DNA of 64,000 nt from Chryseobacterium sp. KLBC 52 (GTDB lineage Bacteria > Bacteroidota > Bacteroidia > Flavobacteriales > Weeksellaceae), in contig NZ_QDFZ01000007.1 of assembly GCF_003347605.1 (NCBI RefSeq), positions 1-64,000 on the forward strand, read 5' to 3'. Below the pieces are notes generated by a model. It was not told the origin of the DNA and did not search any database. It saw nothing but the letters and a program-made list of their open reading frames with translations. A program made the position numbers and the translations under genes. Below, piece after piece: positions 17,985 to 26,118 of the stretch. The stretch's first letter is position 1; the number at the start of each line of letters is the position of its first letter.

Positions 17985-18130
17985 AAAAAACATTGGATAT
18001 TTCTTAAACCATTAAGAAGGATTTAATGAGTAAAGCATAGTTAAGTTAAGATAAATCATTCTGATCTTTAAGCTTAAAGCGAAGCTCATCTTAATACTCT
18101 AAACACCTTAATGCTATCCTAATGTTTCAA
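17985..18130. repeat. AT-rich palindromic interspersed repeat (AACCATTAAG type)
   Basis: AACCATTAAG at 18007-18016 and later CTTAAT...ACACCTTAATG frame an imperfect palindrome with many TTAAG/CTTAA words. A related element with clearer arms lies at 38987-39119. It occupies most of the 299-base gap between the sugar dehydrogenase gene and hemN. No ORF is seen in it. Confidence 0.5.
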
Positions 18131-18170
18131 AAAAGTTTAAACAAGTTCAAAATAAGCCCACGGGTCAATA

Positions 18171-18200
18171 AAAAAGCGGTTCAGAACTGAACCGCTTTTG
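18171..18200. terminator. Bidirectional rho-independent terminator
   Basis: The stem AAAGCGGTTCAG / CTGAACCGCTTT (18173-18199) has a short loop and A and T runs on either side. It lies directly after hemN and can also stop plus-strand transcription. Confidence 0.85.
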
Positions 18201-18202
18201 TT

Positions 18203-19561
18203 TTATATTGTCATTGAGAAAATCCTTGTTTCAGGTTTATTTCTCATCATTCTCAGGTCAAAAACCATGGCTACATTTCTTGTAAATGCTCTACCTGCTT
18301 CTGTGATTTTAACTTCAGTTCCGTTGATCTCAACCAAACCGTCATTTTCCATCTCTTTCAGCATTTCCAGTGCATTTTCAAGTTCAGGGAAAGAGTTGTT
18401 AACATCGAAAGTGGTTTCAAGCTGACACATCAGATTCAGAATATGCCTTCTTACCGTAAGATCCTCATCGCTCAGAACGTGTCCTTTTACAACAGGAATC
18501 TCACCCTCTTCAACCATTTTCTGATATTCTTCCACTGTTTTTACATTCTGGGCAAAAGCATACCATGAGTCTGAAATAGCAGACATCCCAAGTCCAACCA
18601 TCAGCTGGGTATTACTTGAAGTATAGCCCATGAAATTTCTGTGAAGTTTTTTATGAATCAAAGACTGATACAGATCATCGTGCTCAAGAGAGAAGTGATC
18701 CATCCCTACTTCAATATATCCTAAATCCTGAAGAAGCTTTTTACCATCTTCATACAAACGGCGTTTTTCTTCTCCACTTGGAAGATCATTTTCATCAAAT
18801 CCTCTTTGCCCAACACCTTTCACCCATGGAACGTGTGCGTAAGAATAAAATGCTAATCTATCCGGCTTCAGCTCCATTGTCTTTCTGATCGTATGTTCCA
18901 TGGCATCCCAATTCTGGTGTGGCAATCCAAAAACAAGGTCGTGGCTGATTCCTCTGTAACCAATTTCCTTAGCCCATTCTGTAACGTTTTTTACATTTTC
19001 AAAAGGCTGAATTCTGTTGATGGCTTTCTGAACTTTAGGATCGTAATCCTGAACCCCAAAACTCACTCTTCTGAAACCAAGATCATATAATGTCTGAAGA
19101 TGTTCCTTCGTGGTATTATTTGGGTGCCCTTCAAAAGAAAATTCCGGATGTTCTGCTATATCTACTGTTGAGAAAATTCCTTCCAACAATGTTCTCAAAT
19201 TCTCAGGAGAGAAAAACGTGGGTGTACCTCCTCCCAGATGTAATTCTTTCAGCTTTGGTTTTTCATTGAAAAGATCAAGATAGAGTTTCCATTCTTTTAA
19301 AACACTTTCCAGATAAGGTATTTCAACACTGTGCTGTTTGGTAATACGCTTATGACAAGCACAAAACGTACACAACGCCTCGCAGAAAGGCAAATGGATG
19401 TAAATAGAAATTCCCTCCTCTGCATTGCTTTCATGAAAAGACCTGATTACCGTTTCCTTCCATTGTTCCGGTGAGAACGTTGATTCATCCCAATATGGAA
19501 CGGTAGGATAAGAAGTGTAACGCGGTCCGGGAATATTATACTTATCTATTAAAGAGTTCAT
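18203..19561 (-). CDS. hemN: Oxygen-independent coproporphyrinogen III oxidase HemN
   Basis: The 452-residue radical-SAM enzyme decarboxylates coproporphyrinogen III to protoporphyrinogen IX in haem synthesis without oxygen. The HemN-specific cluster motif CxxxCxxCxC is complete (C60, C64, C67, C69, in HLPFCEALCTFCAC). The N-terminal PRYTSYPT is typical of true HemN rather than HemW-like homologues, as are the GGGTPTF SAM-binding stretch and the C-terminal HemN domain (about 360-450). Length fits HemN. No FNR-type box was recognised upstream. Confidence 0.95.
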   Translation of the reverse strand: MNSLIDKYNIPGPRYTSYPTVPYWDESTFSPEQWKETVIRSFHESNAEEGISIYIHLPFCEALCTFCACHKRITKQHSVEIPYLESVLKEWKLYLDLFNEKPKLKELHLGGGTPTFFSPENLRTLLEGIFSTVDIAEHPEFSFEGHPNNTTKEHLQTLYDLGFRRVSFGVQDYDPKVQKAINRIQPFENVKNVTEWAKEIGYRGISHDLVFGLPHQNWDAMEHTIRKTMELKPDRLAFYSYAHVPWVKGVGQRGFDENDLPSGEEKRRLYEDGKKLLQDLGYIEVGMDHFSLEHDDLYQSLIHKKLHRNFMGYTSSNTQLMVGLGMSAISDSWYAFAQNVKTVEEYQKMVEEGEIPVVKGHVLSDEDLTVRRHILNLMCQLETTFDVNNSFPELENALEMLKEMENDGLVEINGTEVKITEAGRAFTRNVAMVFDLRMMRNKPETRIFSMTI

Positions 19562-19739
19562 TTTGAAAATTAAAATTTTATAAGGACATGAAATTTAACA
19601 TCATTAAAATTTCATCTTACAAAATTAACCATTAGTTATGAATTTTAGCCTATGAATTATATTAGGTTCTATTTTATAATGAGTCTAAATACGTATGATC
19701 AGGCTTTTGGTAAATAGTGATAAATTCTATTCCTGATAT

Positions 19740-20753
19740 TTAAAATTTTAATTTCATCACCGCAATTTTGTTATTTCCGGCAAGAACCACTTTATTAGCA
19801 TCAATCCACTGGCAGACAAAGAATCCTTTTTCATCAGAAATTTTAGTCCATGTTTTTCCAAAATCTGAAGAATAGCTGATATGCTTGTCTCCTACTGCAA
19901 TAATTTCTTTTCCTTTTGATCCTGGCTTTATTTTTACACAGGTTGTATATCCCGCATTCTGTCCTGAAGCCTGAATCTGCCAGGTCTCGCCGGCATCAAT
20001 TGTGGTTGCGATGTTATTGATATTGGCATCCTGCTTAGTATAATCTCCTCCCGCTGCAATTCCAAAATTATTATCAAAAAAATCTACAGAATACATTCCC
20101 TGTGAAGATTCTCCCTGTACAAATGGTGTATTGAAAATTTCAAACTTTTCATCCTTCAGATTCATTCTTAAAATTCTTGAAGCTTTCCCTCCGGTTGCAA
20201 TCCATAAGTATTTTTTAGAGGAGGAAATATTGGTATTACTTGCAGCAAAAGCAGCTTCACCCTCATTTAATTTTACATTATTCTTAAACATGCTCCATTT
20301 CCCTTCTTTGTATGCAGCAAGTTTCAACATCTGATCTTTATCTGCATCACTAAAAGTATAGGCTAGCTTATCATTCACAAAATGCAAAGCATCATAAAAA
20401 GCTGTTTTCGCTGTATCTTTAAAAACAACTTGTGACTTCAGAGTTTTCTTATCGATAGCAAAGAAACGTCCGGGACTTTCAATATTGATCGCATAAAAAG
20501 ACGTTTTGTCCTGTGCTAAAGTTCTGAACTGAAGTTTTTCTTCAGAAAGTTTTATCTGTTTCTGAGTTTTATAATCTTTAAGATCTACATACCCGAATTT
20601 GGAATCTGTACCGCTGTACCAGACCTTGTTGTCATATAATTCGAGGGCTCTGATACTGATCTTATCATTAAGAATGGTTTCAAGGCTTTCCACCTGTTGG
20701 GAAAATGCGGTAAGACCTACGGATAGGAATAAAATGGACAAAATATTTTTCAT
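19740..20753 (-). CDS. Exported beta-propeller protein (BNR/Ycf48-like)
   Basis: This 337-residue protein has a signal peptide (MKNILSILFLSVGLTAFSQ). Repeated blade elements are visible: TTIDAGETWQI and SYSSDFGKTWTKI are Asp-box/BNR-like turns, as in sialidase-fold and Ycf48 propellers. Such proteins are often auto-annotated as 'oxidoreductase' in Flavobacteria, but no cofactor motif or catalytic residue is seen, so I make no enzymatic claim. It follows the amino-acid permease gene but is separated from it by a good terminator at 20771-20793. Confidence 0.75.
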   Translation of the reverse strand: MKNILSILFLSVGLTAFSQQVESLETILNDKISIRALELYDNKVWYSGTDSKFGYVDLKDYKTQKQIKLSEEKLQFRTLAQDKTSFYAINIESPGRFFAIDKKTLKSQVVFKDTAKTAFYDALHFVNDKLAYTFSDADKDQMLKLAAYKEGKWSMFKNNVKLNEGEAAFAASNTNISSSKKYLWIATGGKASRILRMNLKDEKFEIFNTPFVQGESSQGMYSVDFFDNNFGIAAGGDYTKQDANINNIATTIDAGETWQIQASGQNAGYTTCVKIKPGSKGKEIIAVGDKHISYSSDFGKTWTKISDEKGFFVCQWIDANKVVLAGNNKIAVMKLKF

Positions 20754-20770
20754 AGTAATAGTATTGTGAC

Positions 20771-20793
20771 AAAAAAAACCGCCGAAGCGGTTT
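20771..20793 (-). terminator. Rho-independent terminator with UUCG tetraloop
   Basis: On the minus strand AAACCGC-TTCG-GCGGTTT is followed by a T run: a textbook stem with the very stable UUCG loop, 11 bases after the permease stop. Confidence 0.9.
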
Positions 20794-20803
20794 AATATGA
20801 TGA

Positions 20804-22321
20804 TTAATCTTGATTCTGATATTTTTCAGGATTGTTAAGCTTACTGTTTGATTTTCCGTACAGGAAGTATACCAAACCTCCTAAGAACAACCATACCGCA
20901 GAAAGTTCCAATGCATGAGCACTTAAGTTAAAGATCAAATATAAGTTGATAATTACCCCTAATGCCACTACAATTTTATAAGCCGGAACTTTGAAAGGTC
21001 TGATCAGATTAGGTTCTTTCTTTCTCATTACCCAAACGGCAATACAAACCAATGTAAATGCGAACAGGGTTCCGAAACTTGTCATATCTGCCAATGTTGA
21101 AATTGGTGTAAATGCAGCGATTAAAGCCACTACAATTCCTAACAGAATAATTCCTTTGTAAGGTGTTTTTGTTTTTGGGTGGAGCTGTCCGAAGAATTTA
21201 GGAATCAAGCCGTCTTTTGCCATTCCGATGAAAATTCTTGACTGCCCCATCATCATTACCATTACTACAGAAATTAATCCTACAGTGGCAGCAATCGTTA
21301 CGATGTTACTAGCCCAGTGTTTCCCGGCAATTTCAAAAGCATAGGCTACAGGAGCTTTAATAGCATCCGGATATTTTCCTTCAGGATTAAAGTCTGTATA
21401 ATGCATCATTCCTGTTAATACAAGAGATACACAGATATATAAAGCTGTACAGATCAATAGTGAAGCAATGATAGCAAAAGGCACGTCTTTTTTAGGATTA
21501 ATAGCCTCTCCAGCCTGTGTAGAAACAGCATCGAAACCAATATAAGCAAAGAAAATAGCTGCTGCTCCGGAAATAATTCCTTTAATCCCGTAGGCAGAAA
21601 CCAGATCTCCTTCAGAGTTCTTGATCTTTATCGGATCAGGAATAAAAGGTTTCCAGTTTTTAACGCCGTCTACCGCGTTGTAAAGATCTGTATTGGAGAA
21701 AATGATATATACACCAGCGATAATTACAAAGATAACCGCTGAAGTTTTCATTAAAACAATCAGGTTATTCGCTCCCGCAGCTTCTTTAGTTCCCTTTACC
21801 AATAATGCAGTAATTAAAAGAACCAGAATAAACGCAGGCAGGTTCATGGAAAAACCATCTCCGGTATAACTTGCCGGATCTGATGTCAGATAGGCAGGTA
21901 AATGAATATTAAAAATCTTCAAAAATTTGTTAAAATATCCGGACCAGCTCACGGAAACCGCCATACTCGCCATGGCGTACTCGAGGATGAGACACCATCC
22001 CATGGCCCATGCAAAAATTTCTCCTACAGTTCCATAGGCATAAGCATAAGCTGAACCCTCTACAGGAATAATGGATGCAAACTCTGCATAACATAATGCA
22101 GCAAAAACGCAGGCGATCCCTGCGATGATAAAGGAAATTGCAAGTGCAGGCCCTGCATGATAATAGGCTCCTGTTCCGGTAAGAACAAAGATTCCACCAC
22201 CGATGATAGCACCCACTCCAATTGCTGTTAAACTCCATTTTCCAAGGACTTTTTTCAGCTCACTTTTCTTCATATCTGCCTCATAGGCACTTAGTGGCTT
22301 TTTAACCCAAATTTTCGACAT
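20804..22321 (-). CDS. Amino-acid permease, APC superfamily (cationic amino-acid transporter type)
   Basis: The 505-residue protein has 12-14 hydrophobic helices. The first carries the APC substrate-binding signature GVGAIIGGGIFVLTG, followed by the conserved CYAEFASIIPVEGSAYAYAYGTVGE. The central AAIFFAYIGFDAVSTQAGEAINPKKDVP block is typical of the CAT/YfnA branch, which moves basic or other amino acids across the inner membrane. A 437-base gap lies upstream; a UUCG terminator follows. Exact substrate cannot be assigned from sequence. Confidence 0.9.
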   Translation of the reverse strand: MSKIWVKKPLSAYEADMKKSELKKVLGKWSLTAIGVGAIIGGGIFVLTGTGAYYHAGPALAISFIIAGIACVFAALCYAEFASIIPVEGSAYAYAYGTVGEIFAWAMGWCLILEYAMASMAVSVSWSGYFNKFLKIFNIHLPAYLTSDPASYTGDGFSMNLPAFILVLLITALLVKGTKEAAGANNLIVLMKTSAVIFVIIAGVYIIFSNTDLYNAVDGVKNWKPFIPDPIKIKNSEGDLVSAYGIKGIISGAAAIFFAYIGFDAVSTQAGEAINPKKDVPFAIIASLLICTALYICVSLVLTGMMHYTDFNPEGKYPDAIKAPVAYAFEIAGKHWASNIVTIAATVGLISVVMVMMMGQSRIFIGMAKDGLIPKFFGQLHPKTKTPYKGIILLGIVVALIAAFTPISTLADMTSFGTLFAFTLVCIAVWVMRKKEPNLIRPFKVPAYKIVVALGVIINLYLIFNLSAHALELSAVWLFLGGLVYFLYGKSNSKLNNPEKYQNQD

Positions 22322-22759
22322 GTTTTTTTATTTATTAAGGATTTACGAAAATATAAAAAATTTAGAAACTCTCACGTTAATCGTTAAAATTTCATCATTT
22401 ATTTTACATTAAAGACTTTAAAAACCTGACCAACACCTTATTCATAGTATTTCTTCAGACATGAAGTTTTTGCGTTCTGATTTTGAACCGCAAAATCAGG
22501 AAGCCAGTTGTATTACAAATATGCCGTAATCCGTAGTTTTATAAAAAAAATGTTTGTAAGCATAAATAATAATGATTGTAGTTTAAAAACTACAACAATC
22601 TGATAATGGTCAGACAAATTCTTCAGAATAGAAATAAACGAAATTCCTAACAAGGCATTACTTTTCAAAAAACCGGAAAACCATACAGGAACATCACTAT
22701 TTTTGATAAACTACAAAGAACTTCTTCAAGAAAAGTAAGATTTCTCTATTTTTGATGCT
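22322..22759. other. Long intergenic region with hairpins and a remnant reading frame
   Basis: No complete gene is seen. Two hairpins are visible: CTGATTTTG/CAAAATCAG at 22477-22499 and a TTGTAGTTT/AACTACAA palindrome near 22576-22597. Neither has a T tract, so they may be regulatory RNA structures or protein sites. Between stops at 22604 and 22738 the plus strand is open for 43 codons without a start (KFFRIEINEIP, then ENHTGTSLFLINYKELL), which reads like the end of a lost gene. The divergent promoters for the permease and pnuC must also lie here. Confidence 0.4.
22747..22754 (+). promoter_or_regulatory. Putative -7 box for pnuC, very close to the ATG
   Basis: TATTTTTG matches TAnnTTTG fully but ends only 5 bases before the pnuC start codon. 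If used, the mRNA would be leaderless or nearly so. No clear TTTG box is found at the expected distance. Confidence 0.3.
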
Positions 22760-23422
22760 ATGAATTTATATGATCTTTTCATAAAGCCTTATGAAGGCTA
22801 TGATTCTTTACAGATTACATTGGAAGCATCAGGTGCAGTTTTCGGAATCCTGAGCGTATTTTTTTCCATTAAGAAAAATATATGGGTATATCCTACCGGC
22901 ATTATTTCAACCCTGATCTATGTATACCTTCTTTTCAATGCCGGTCTGTTGGGAGACTGTATGATCAATGTCTATTATTCTGCCATGAGTATTTATGGCT
23001 GGATTTTATGGGCCAAAAATTCCGAAGATCATGTTCACGTAGAAGTTACATGGGCTAGCCGAAAAGACTGGATATATGCAAGTATTCTTTTTGTGCTGAG
23101 TTTGGCATTTGTTACTTTTATTTATTACTGTAAACCTTATATTGATCATTTAGAAGGTAGTTATTTAGGATTATATCATCTTGATTGGGCCAATTGGATG
23201 GATATTTTTACCACTTCCATATTTTTAGTAGGAATGTGGCTGATGGCCAAACAGCGCATTGAGAGCTGGATTTTCTGGATTCTCGGAGATTTGATTTGCA
23301 TCCCTATGATGATTTTTAAGGGACTTGGAATCACTTCGGTTCAATATTTGGTATTTACTATAATGGCGGTCTCAGGATACGTCAATTGGAAAAAAAGTTT
23401 TAAAGAAAAAAAAGTACAATAA
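22760..23422 (+). CDS. pnuC: Nicotinamide riboside transporter PnuC
   Basis: This 220-residue inner-membrane protein has about seven helices of the SWEET-like PnuC fold, which takes up nicotinamide riboside or related vitamers by facilitated diffusion. Family marks are ASGAVFGILSVFFSIKKNIWVYPTGI at helices 1-2, YYSAMSIYGWILWA in the middle, and SWIFWILGDLICIPMMIFKGLGITSVQY near the end, including the conserved WxxxN/D-type positions. The next gene begins 4 bases after its stop. No adjacent thiamin or NAD kinase gene points to another vitamer. Confidence 0.9.
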   Translation: MNLYDLFIKPYEGYDSLQITLEASGAVFGILSVFFSIKKNIWVYPTGIISTLIYVYLLFNAGLLGDCMINVYYSAMSIYGWILWAKNSEDHVHVEVTWASRKDWIYASILFVLSLAFVTFIYYCKPYIDHLEGSYLGLYHLDWANWMDIFTTSIFLVGMWLMAKQRIESWIFWILGDLICIPMMIFKGLGITSVQYLVFTIMAVSGYVNWKKSFKEKKVQ

Positions 23423-23426
23423 AGTC

Positions 23427-24071
23427 ATGAAAAATTTATTTAAAATAGCATTCAGTATTTTTGCTATTACCAGTTTAACCTCTTGTTTAGCATATACCGA
23501 CGGATACGGAAGCAGCGGAAGCTATGGATATGGAGATCCGTATTATAACAACGGATATTATTATGCTCCGTCAGGATATTACGGAAATGGCGGATATTGG
23601 GGTAATGACGGCTACTATTATAGAAACAACATTAATTATTACTATGATAATGGTATTCCTTATTACTACGATAGCTACAATAACTCCAGAAGAAAAGTAT
23701 ACGTAGAAAGAAGATCTTCTTCATCTTCGAGACCTCAGAACGGATTCCAGAATACGCGTACAACGAACAGTAACGGTTCGTACAATAATAACGGAGGATT
23801 TAATAACAACAGAAACTCCAACAGCAACAGCGGATTCAGAAACCAGAATAATGGTAATCAAAACAATCAGGGCAACCAAAATAACAGTGGGTTCAGAAAC
23901 CAAAACAATGGTAATCACAACAGCCAGAGAAACCAGAATAACGGCGGGTTCAGAAATTCCAATGGTAACAGTGGCAGATCAGAATCTTCCGGCGGTGGAT
24001 TCAGAAATAGCTCAGGCAGCCAGAGCACCAGTTCAAGCAGACAGCAGAGCGGCGGAGGCGGCTTTAGATAA
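23427..24071 (+). CDS. Low-complexity Gly/Asn/Tyr-rich lipoprotein
   Basis: The 214-residue protein begins with a lipoprotein signal (lipobox LTSC, Cys near 20). Residues about 25-90 are a Tyr-Gly-rich tract (GYGSSG, YYNNGYYYAP, NGGYWGND). Residues about 95-214 consist of Asn/Gln/Ser/Gly repeats around the unit GFRNQNNGN, ending GGGGFR. This composition resembles prion-like or adhesive sequences. It starts 4 bases after pnuC, so it is probably cotranscribed, though no functional link is obvious. A terminator follows. Function unknown; a surface or matrix role is a guess. Confidence 0.8.
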   Translation: MKNLFKIAFSIFAITSLTSCLAYTDGYGSSGSYGYGDPYYNNGYYYAPSGYYGNGGYWGNDGYYYRNNINYYYDNGIPYYYDSYNNSRRKVYVERRSSSSSRPQNGFQNTRTTNSNGSYNNNGGFNNNRNSNSNSGFRNQNNGNQNNQGNQNNSGFRNQNNGNHNSQRNQNNGGFRNSNGNSGRSESSGGGFRNSSGSQSTSSSRQQSGGGGFR

Positions 24072-24088
24072 AACGATTATAAATAAGA

Positions 24089-24116
24089 AAACGAACAGCT
24101 AACACTGTTCGTTTTT
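24089..24116 (+). terminator. Rho-independent terminator
   Basis: The 10-bp stem AAACGAACAG / CTGTTCGTTT with a 6-base loop and a following T run ends the pnuC transcript. Confidence 0.85.
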
Positions 24117-24130
24117 CATTTTAAATATAG

Positions 24131-24138
24131 TAATTTTG
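24131..24138 (+). promoter_or_regulatory. Putative -7 box for dapF
   Basis: TAATTTTG fits TAnnTTTG and lies 22 bases before the dapF ATG. The upstream element is at best TTTC within the terminator tail. Confidence 0.4.
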
Positions 24139-24160
24139 CTTCTTCATTTAACAAAAAAAT

Positions 24161-24928
24161 ATGGAATTTTATAAATATCAGGGAACAGGAAATGATTTTG
24201 TAATGGTAGACAACCGTGATCTGCAATTTACCAAAGATAAAGACAGTATTGAAAAATTATGTGACAGACGTTTCGGAATAGGTGCTGACGGCCTTATTCT
24301 CCTGGAAAATGATCCAGACTATGATTTCAAGATGGTATATTATAATTCAGATGGCGGAGAAAGTACAATGTGCGGAAACGGAGGAAGATGTCTTGTTGCT
24401 TTTGCTTTTTTCCTGGACATTTTTGAAGACAAATGTAAATTCATTGCAACAGATGGTGAACATGAAGCTGAAATCCATAACGGAATCATTAAATTAAAAA
24501 TGATCAATGTGGATACTGTTTCCCATGACGGAAATGATTTTGTTCTGAACACCGGATCTCCCCACTATGTAAAATATGTAGACAACCTGAAAGACTTTCA
24601 CGTGTATAACGAAGGATATGGCATCCGAAATTCTGAAAAATATAAAGAAAAAGGAATCAATGTGAACTTTGTGGAAAAAATTTCTGATAATGAAATTTTT
24701 GTAAGAACCTATGAACGAGGCGTTGAGGACGAAACTTACAGTTGCGGAACAGGAGTTACAGCTTCTGCTTTAACTTTTCTTCAAAAACATAATCTAACCT
24801 CTGTAAAAGTTAAAACTTTAGGTGGAAACCTTAAAGTATATGCTGAAAAAAGCGGTGATGCATTCCAGAATATTTGGCTGGAGGGTCCTGCAAAGCAGGT
24901 TTTTAGAGGTAAGACAGATCTTCTTTAA
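24161..24928 (+). CDS. dapF: Diaminopimelate epimerase
   Basis: The 255-residue cytoplasmic enzyme converts LL- to meso-diaminopimelate for lysine and peptidoglycan synthesis, without a cofactor. Both catalytic cysteines are in their motifs: C71 in STMCGNGGRC and C195 in TYSCGTGV. The N-terminal YQGTGNDFVM and RFGIGADGL are also diagnostic. It is the first gene of a likely pair with mltG (33-base gap), linking precursor supply to peptidoglycan strand processing. Confidence 0.96.
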   Translation: MEFYKYQGTGNDFVMVDNRDLQFTKDKDSIEKLCDRRFGIGADGLILLENDPDYDFKMVYYNSDGGESTMCGNGGRCLVAFAFFLDIFEDKCKFIATDGEHEAEIHNGIIKLKMINVDTVSHDGNDFVLNTGSPHYVKYVDNLKDFHVYNEGYGIRNSEKYKEKGINVNFVEKISDNEIFVRTYERGVEDETYSCGTGVTASALTFLQKHNLTSVKVKTLGGNLKVYAEKSGDAFQNIWLEGPAKQVFRGKTDLL

Positions 24929-24961
24929 AAACAAAAAACTTTTAATCAACATTTATAAAGA

Positions 24962-25987
24962 ATGAAAAAAGCAATTCTCATTGTCATTCTGCTGGTTTTT
25001 GTAGTGGCAGGATTTTTTGGTTTGAGATTTTATAATAAATATTTAGGAAATAATGTAGAAAAGGATGGTTATGTTCTGATTCCTCATAGAGCAGGTTTTA
25101 AACAGATCCTCGATTCTATTGCTCCTTATATTAAAGACAGAGAATCTTTTGAAGCTGTGGCTAAGGAAAAAGGCCTTGACACAAATTTTAAACCAGGGCG
25201 ATATCATATTCAGAGCGGAACAGGCAACAAAAACCTTGTCAATATGATCAAAGCGGGTAACCAGACTGCAAATTCTTACAGAATCGGTGATTTTGGAGAT
25301 ATGTATCAGATGATTGGTAAGGTGACAAAAAAAACAGAAATTGATTCAATGCATTTTGTGAATGATCTGGATGCTGTTGCGCAGGAGAAAGGCTATAAAA
25401 ATGTTGAAGATTTAAAAAAATATTTTTTCATTGATACTTATAATTTTTTCTGGACGGTAAGTCCGAGAGAATTTTTTTCCAAGTTCGAAAATCAGTATAA
25501 CGATTTCTGGACCAGTGAAAGGAAAAATAAAGAACAGCAGTCCGGTCTTACAAGAGATCAGATTTATGCCCTGGCTTCTATTGTTTATAAAGAATCAGGA
25601 GGGAAAAAAGATGAAATGAAAACGATTGCAGGATTATATTTAAACCGATACAGAAAAGGAATGAAACTTCAGTCTGATCCTACGGTAATTTATGCAATTA
25701 ATAAGCAGACTAATTTTAAAGAACCTATAAAAAGGGTATTATATAAGCATTTGTCTACACCATCACCTTATAATACTTATGCCAATGCAGGTATTCCTCC
25801 GGGACCGATCTGTGTGGTGGATAAGAATTCAATAGATGCTGTTTTAAATGCTGAAAACAACAATTTTATATTTATGTGTGCTGATCCGGCAAGATTCGGG
25901 TACCATAAGTTTACTGCAAGTGCTGAAGAACATGCGGTGAATGCAAAGGCTTATCAGGACTGGCTCAATTCAAAAAATATAAAATAA
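24962..25987 (+). CDS. mltG: Endolytic murein transglycosylase MltG
   Basis: The 341-residue protein has one N-terminal membrane anchor (about 5-23) and a YceG-like domain. It cuts nascent glycan strands endolytically and so sets their length. The catalytic Glu is most likely E211 in LASIVYKESGG, equivalent to the conserved E of the family's ALASIIEKE. The C-terminal YNTYANAGIPPGPIC and ADPARFGYHKF blocks are strongly conserved in MltG. It follows dapF by 33 bases. No pabC-type fusion is present. Confidence 0.93.
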   Translation: MKKAILIVILLVFVVAGFFGLRFYNKYLGNNVEKDGYVLIPHRAGFKQILDSIAPYIKDRESFEAVAKEKGLDTNFKPGRYHIQSGTGNKNLVNMIKAGNQTANSYRIGDFGDMYQMIGKVTKKTEIDSMHFVNDLDAVAQEKGYKNVEDLKKYFFIDTYNFFWTVSPREFFSKFENQYNDFWTSERKNKEQQSGLTRDQIYALASIVYKESGGKKDEMKTIAGLYLNRYRKGMKLQSDPTVIYAINKQTNFKEPIKRVLYKHLSTPSPYNTYANAGIPPGPICVVDKNSIDAVLNAENNNFIFMCADPARFGYHKFTASAEEHAVNAKAYQDWLNSKNIK

Positions 25988-26118
25988 GCTTAGAAGCACC
26001 AGAAAATTTAAACAGTTAGAAAAAAATATACAACCATAATGTTTTGATGTTCAACTAGGTATGGATACTCAAAATATTAAGGGTTATTCTTTCACGATCT
26101 TATACAAAAAAATAACCT

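Noticed and set aside
23524-24102. Additional frames over the Gly/Asn-rich lipoprotein gene
   Set aside because: They are shadows of a low-complexity gene; only the 23427 frame has a signal peptide and natural stop before the terminator.
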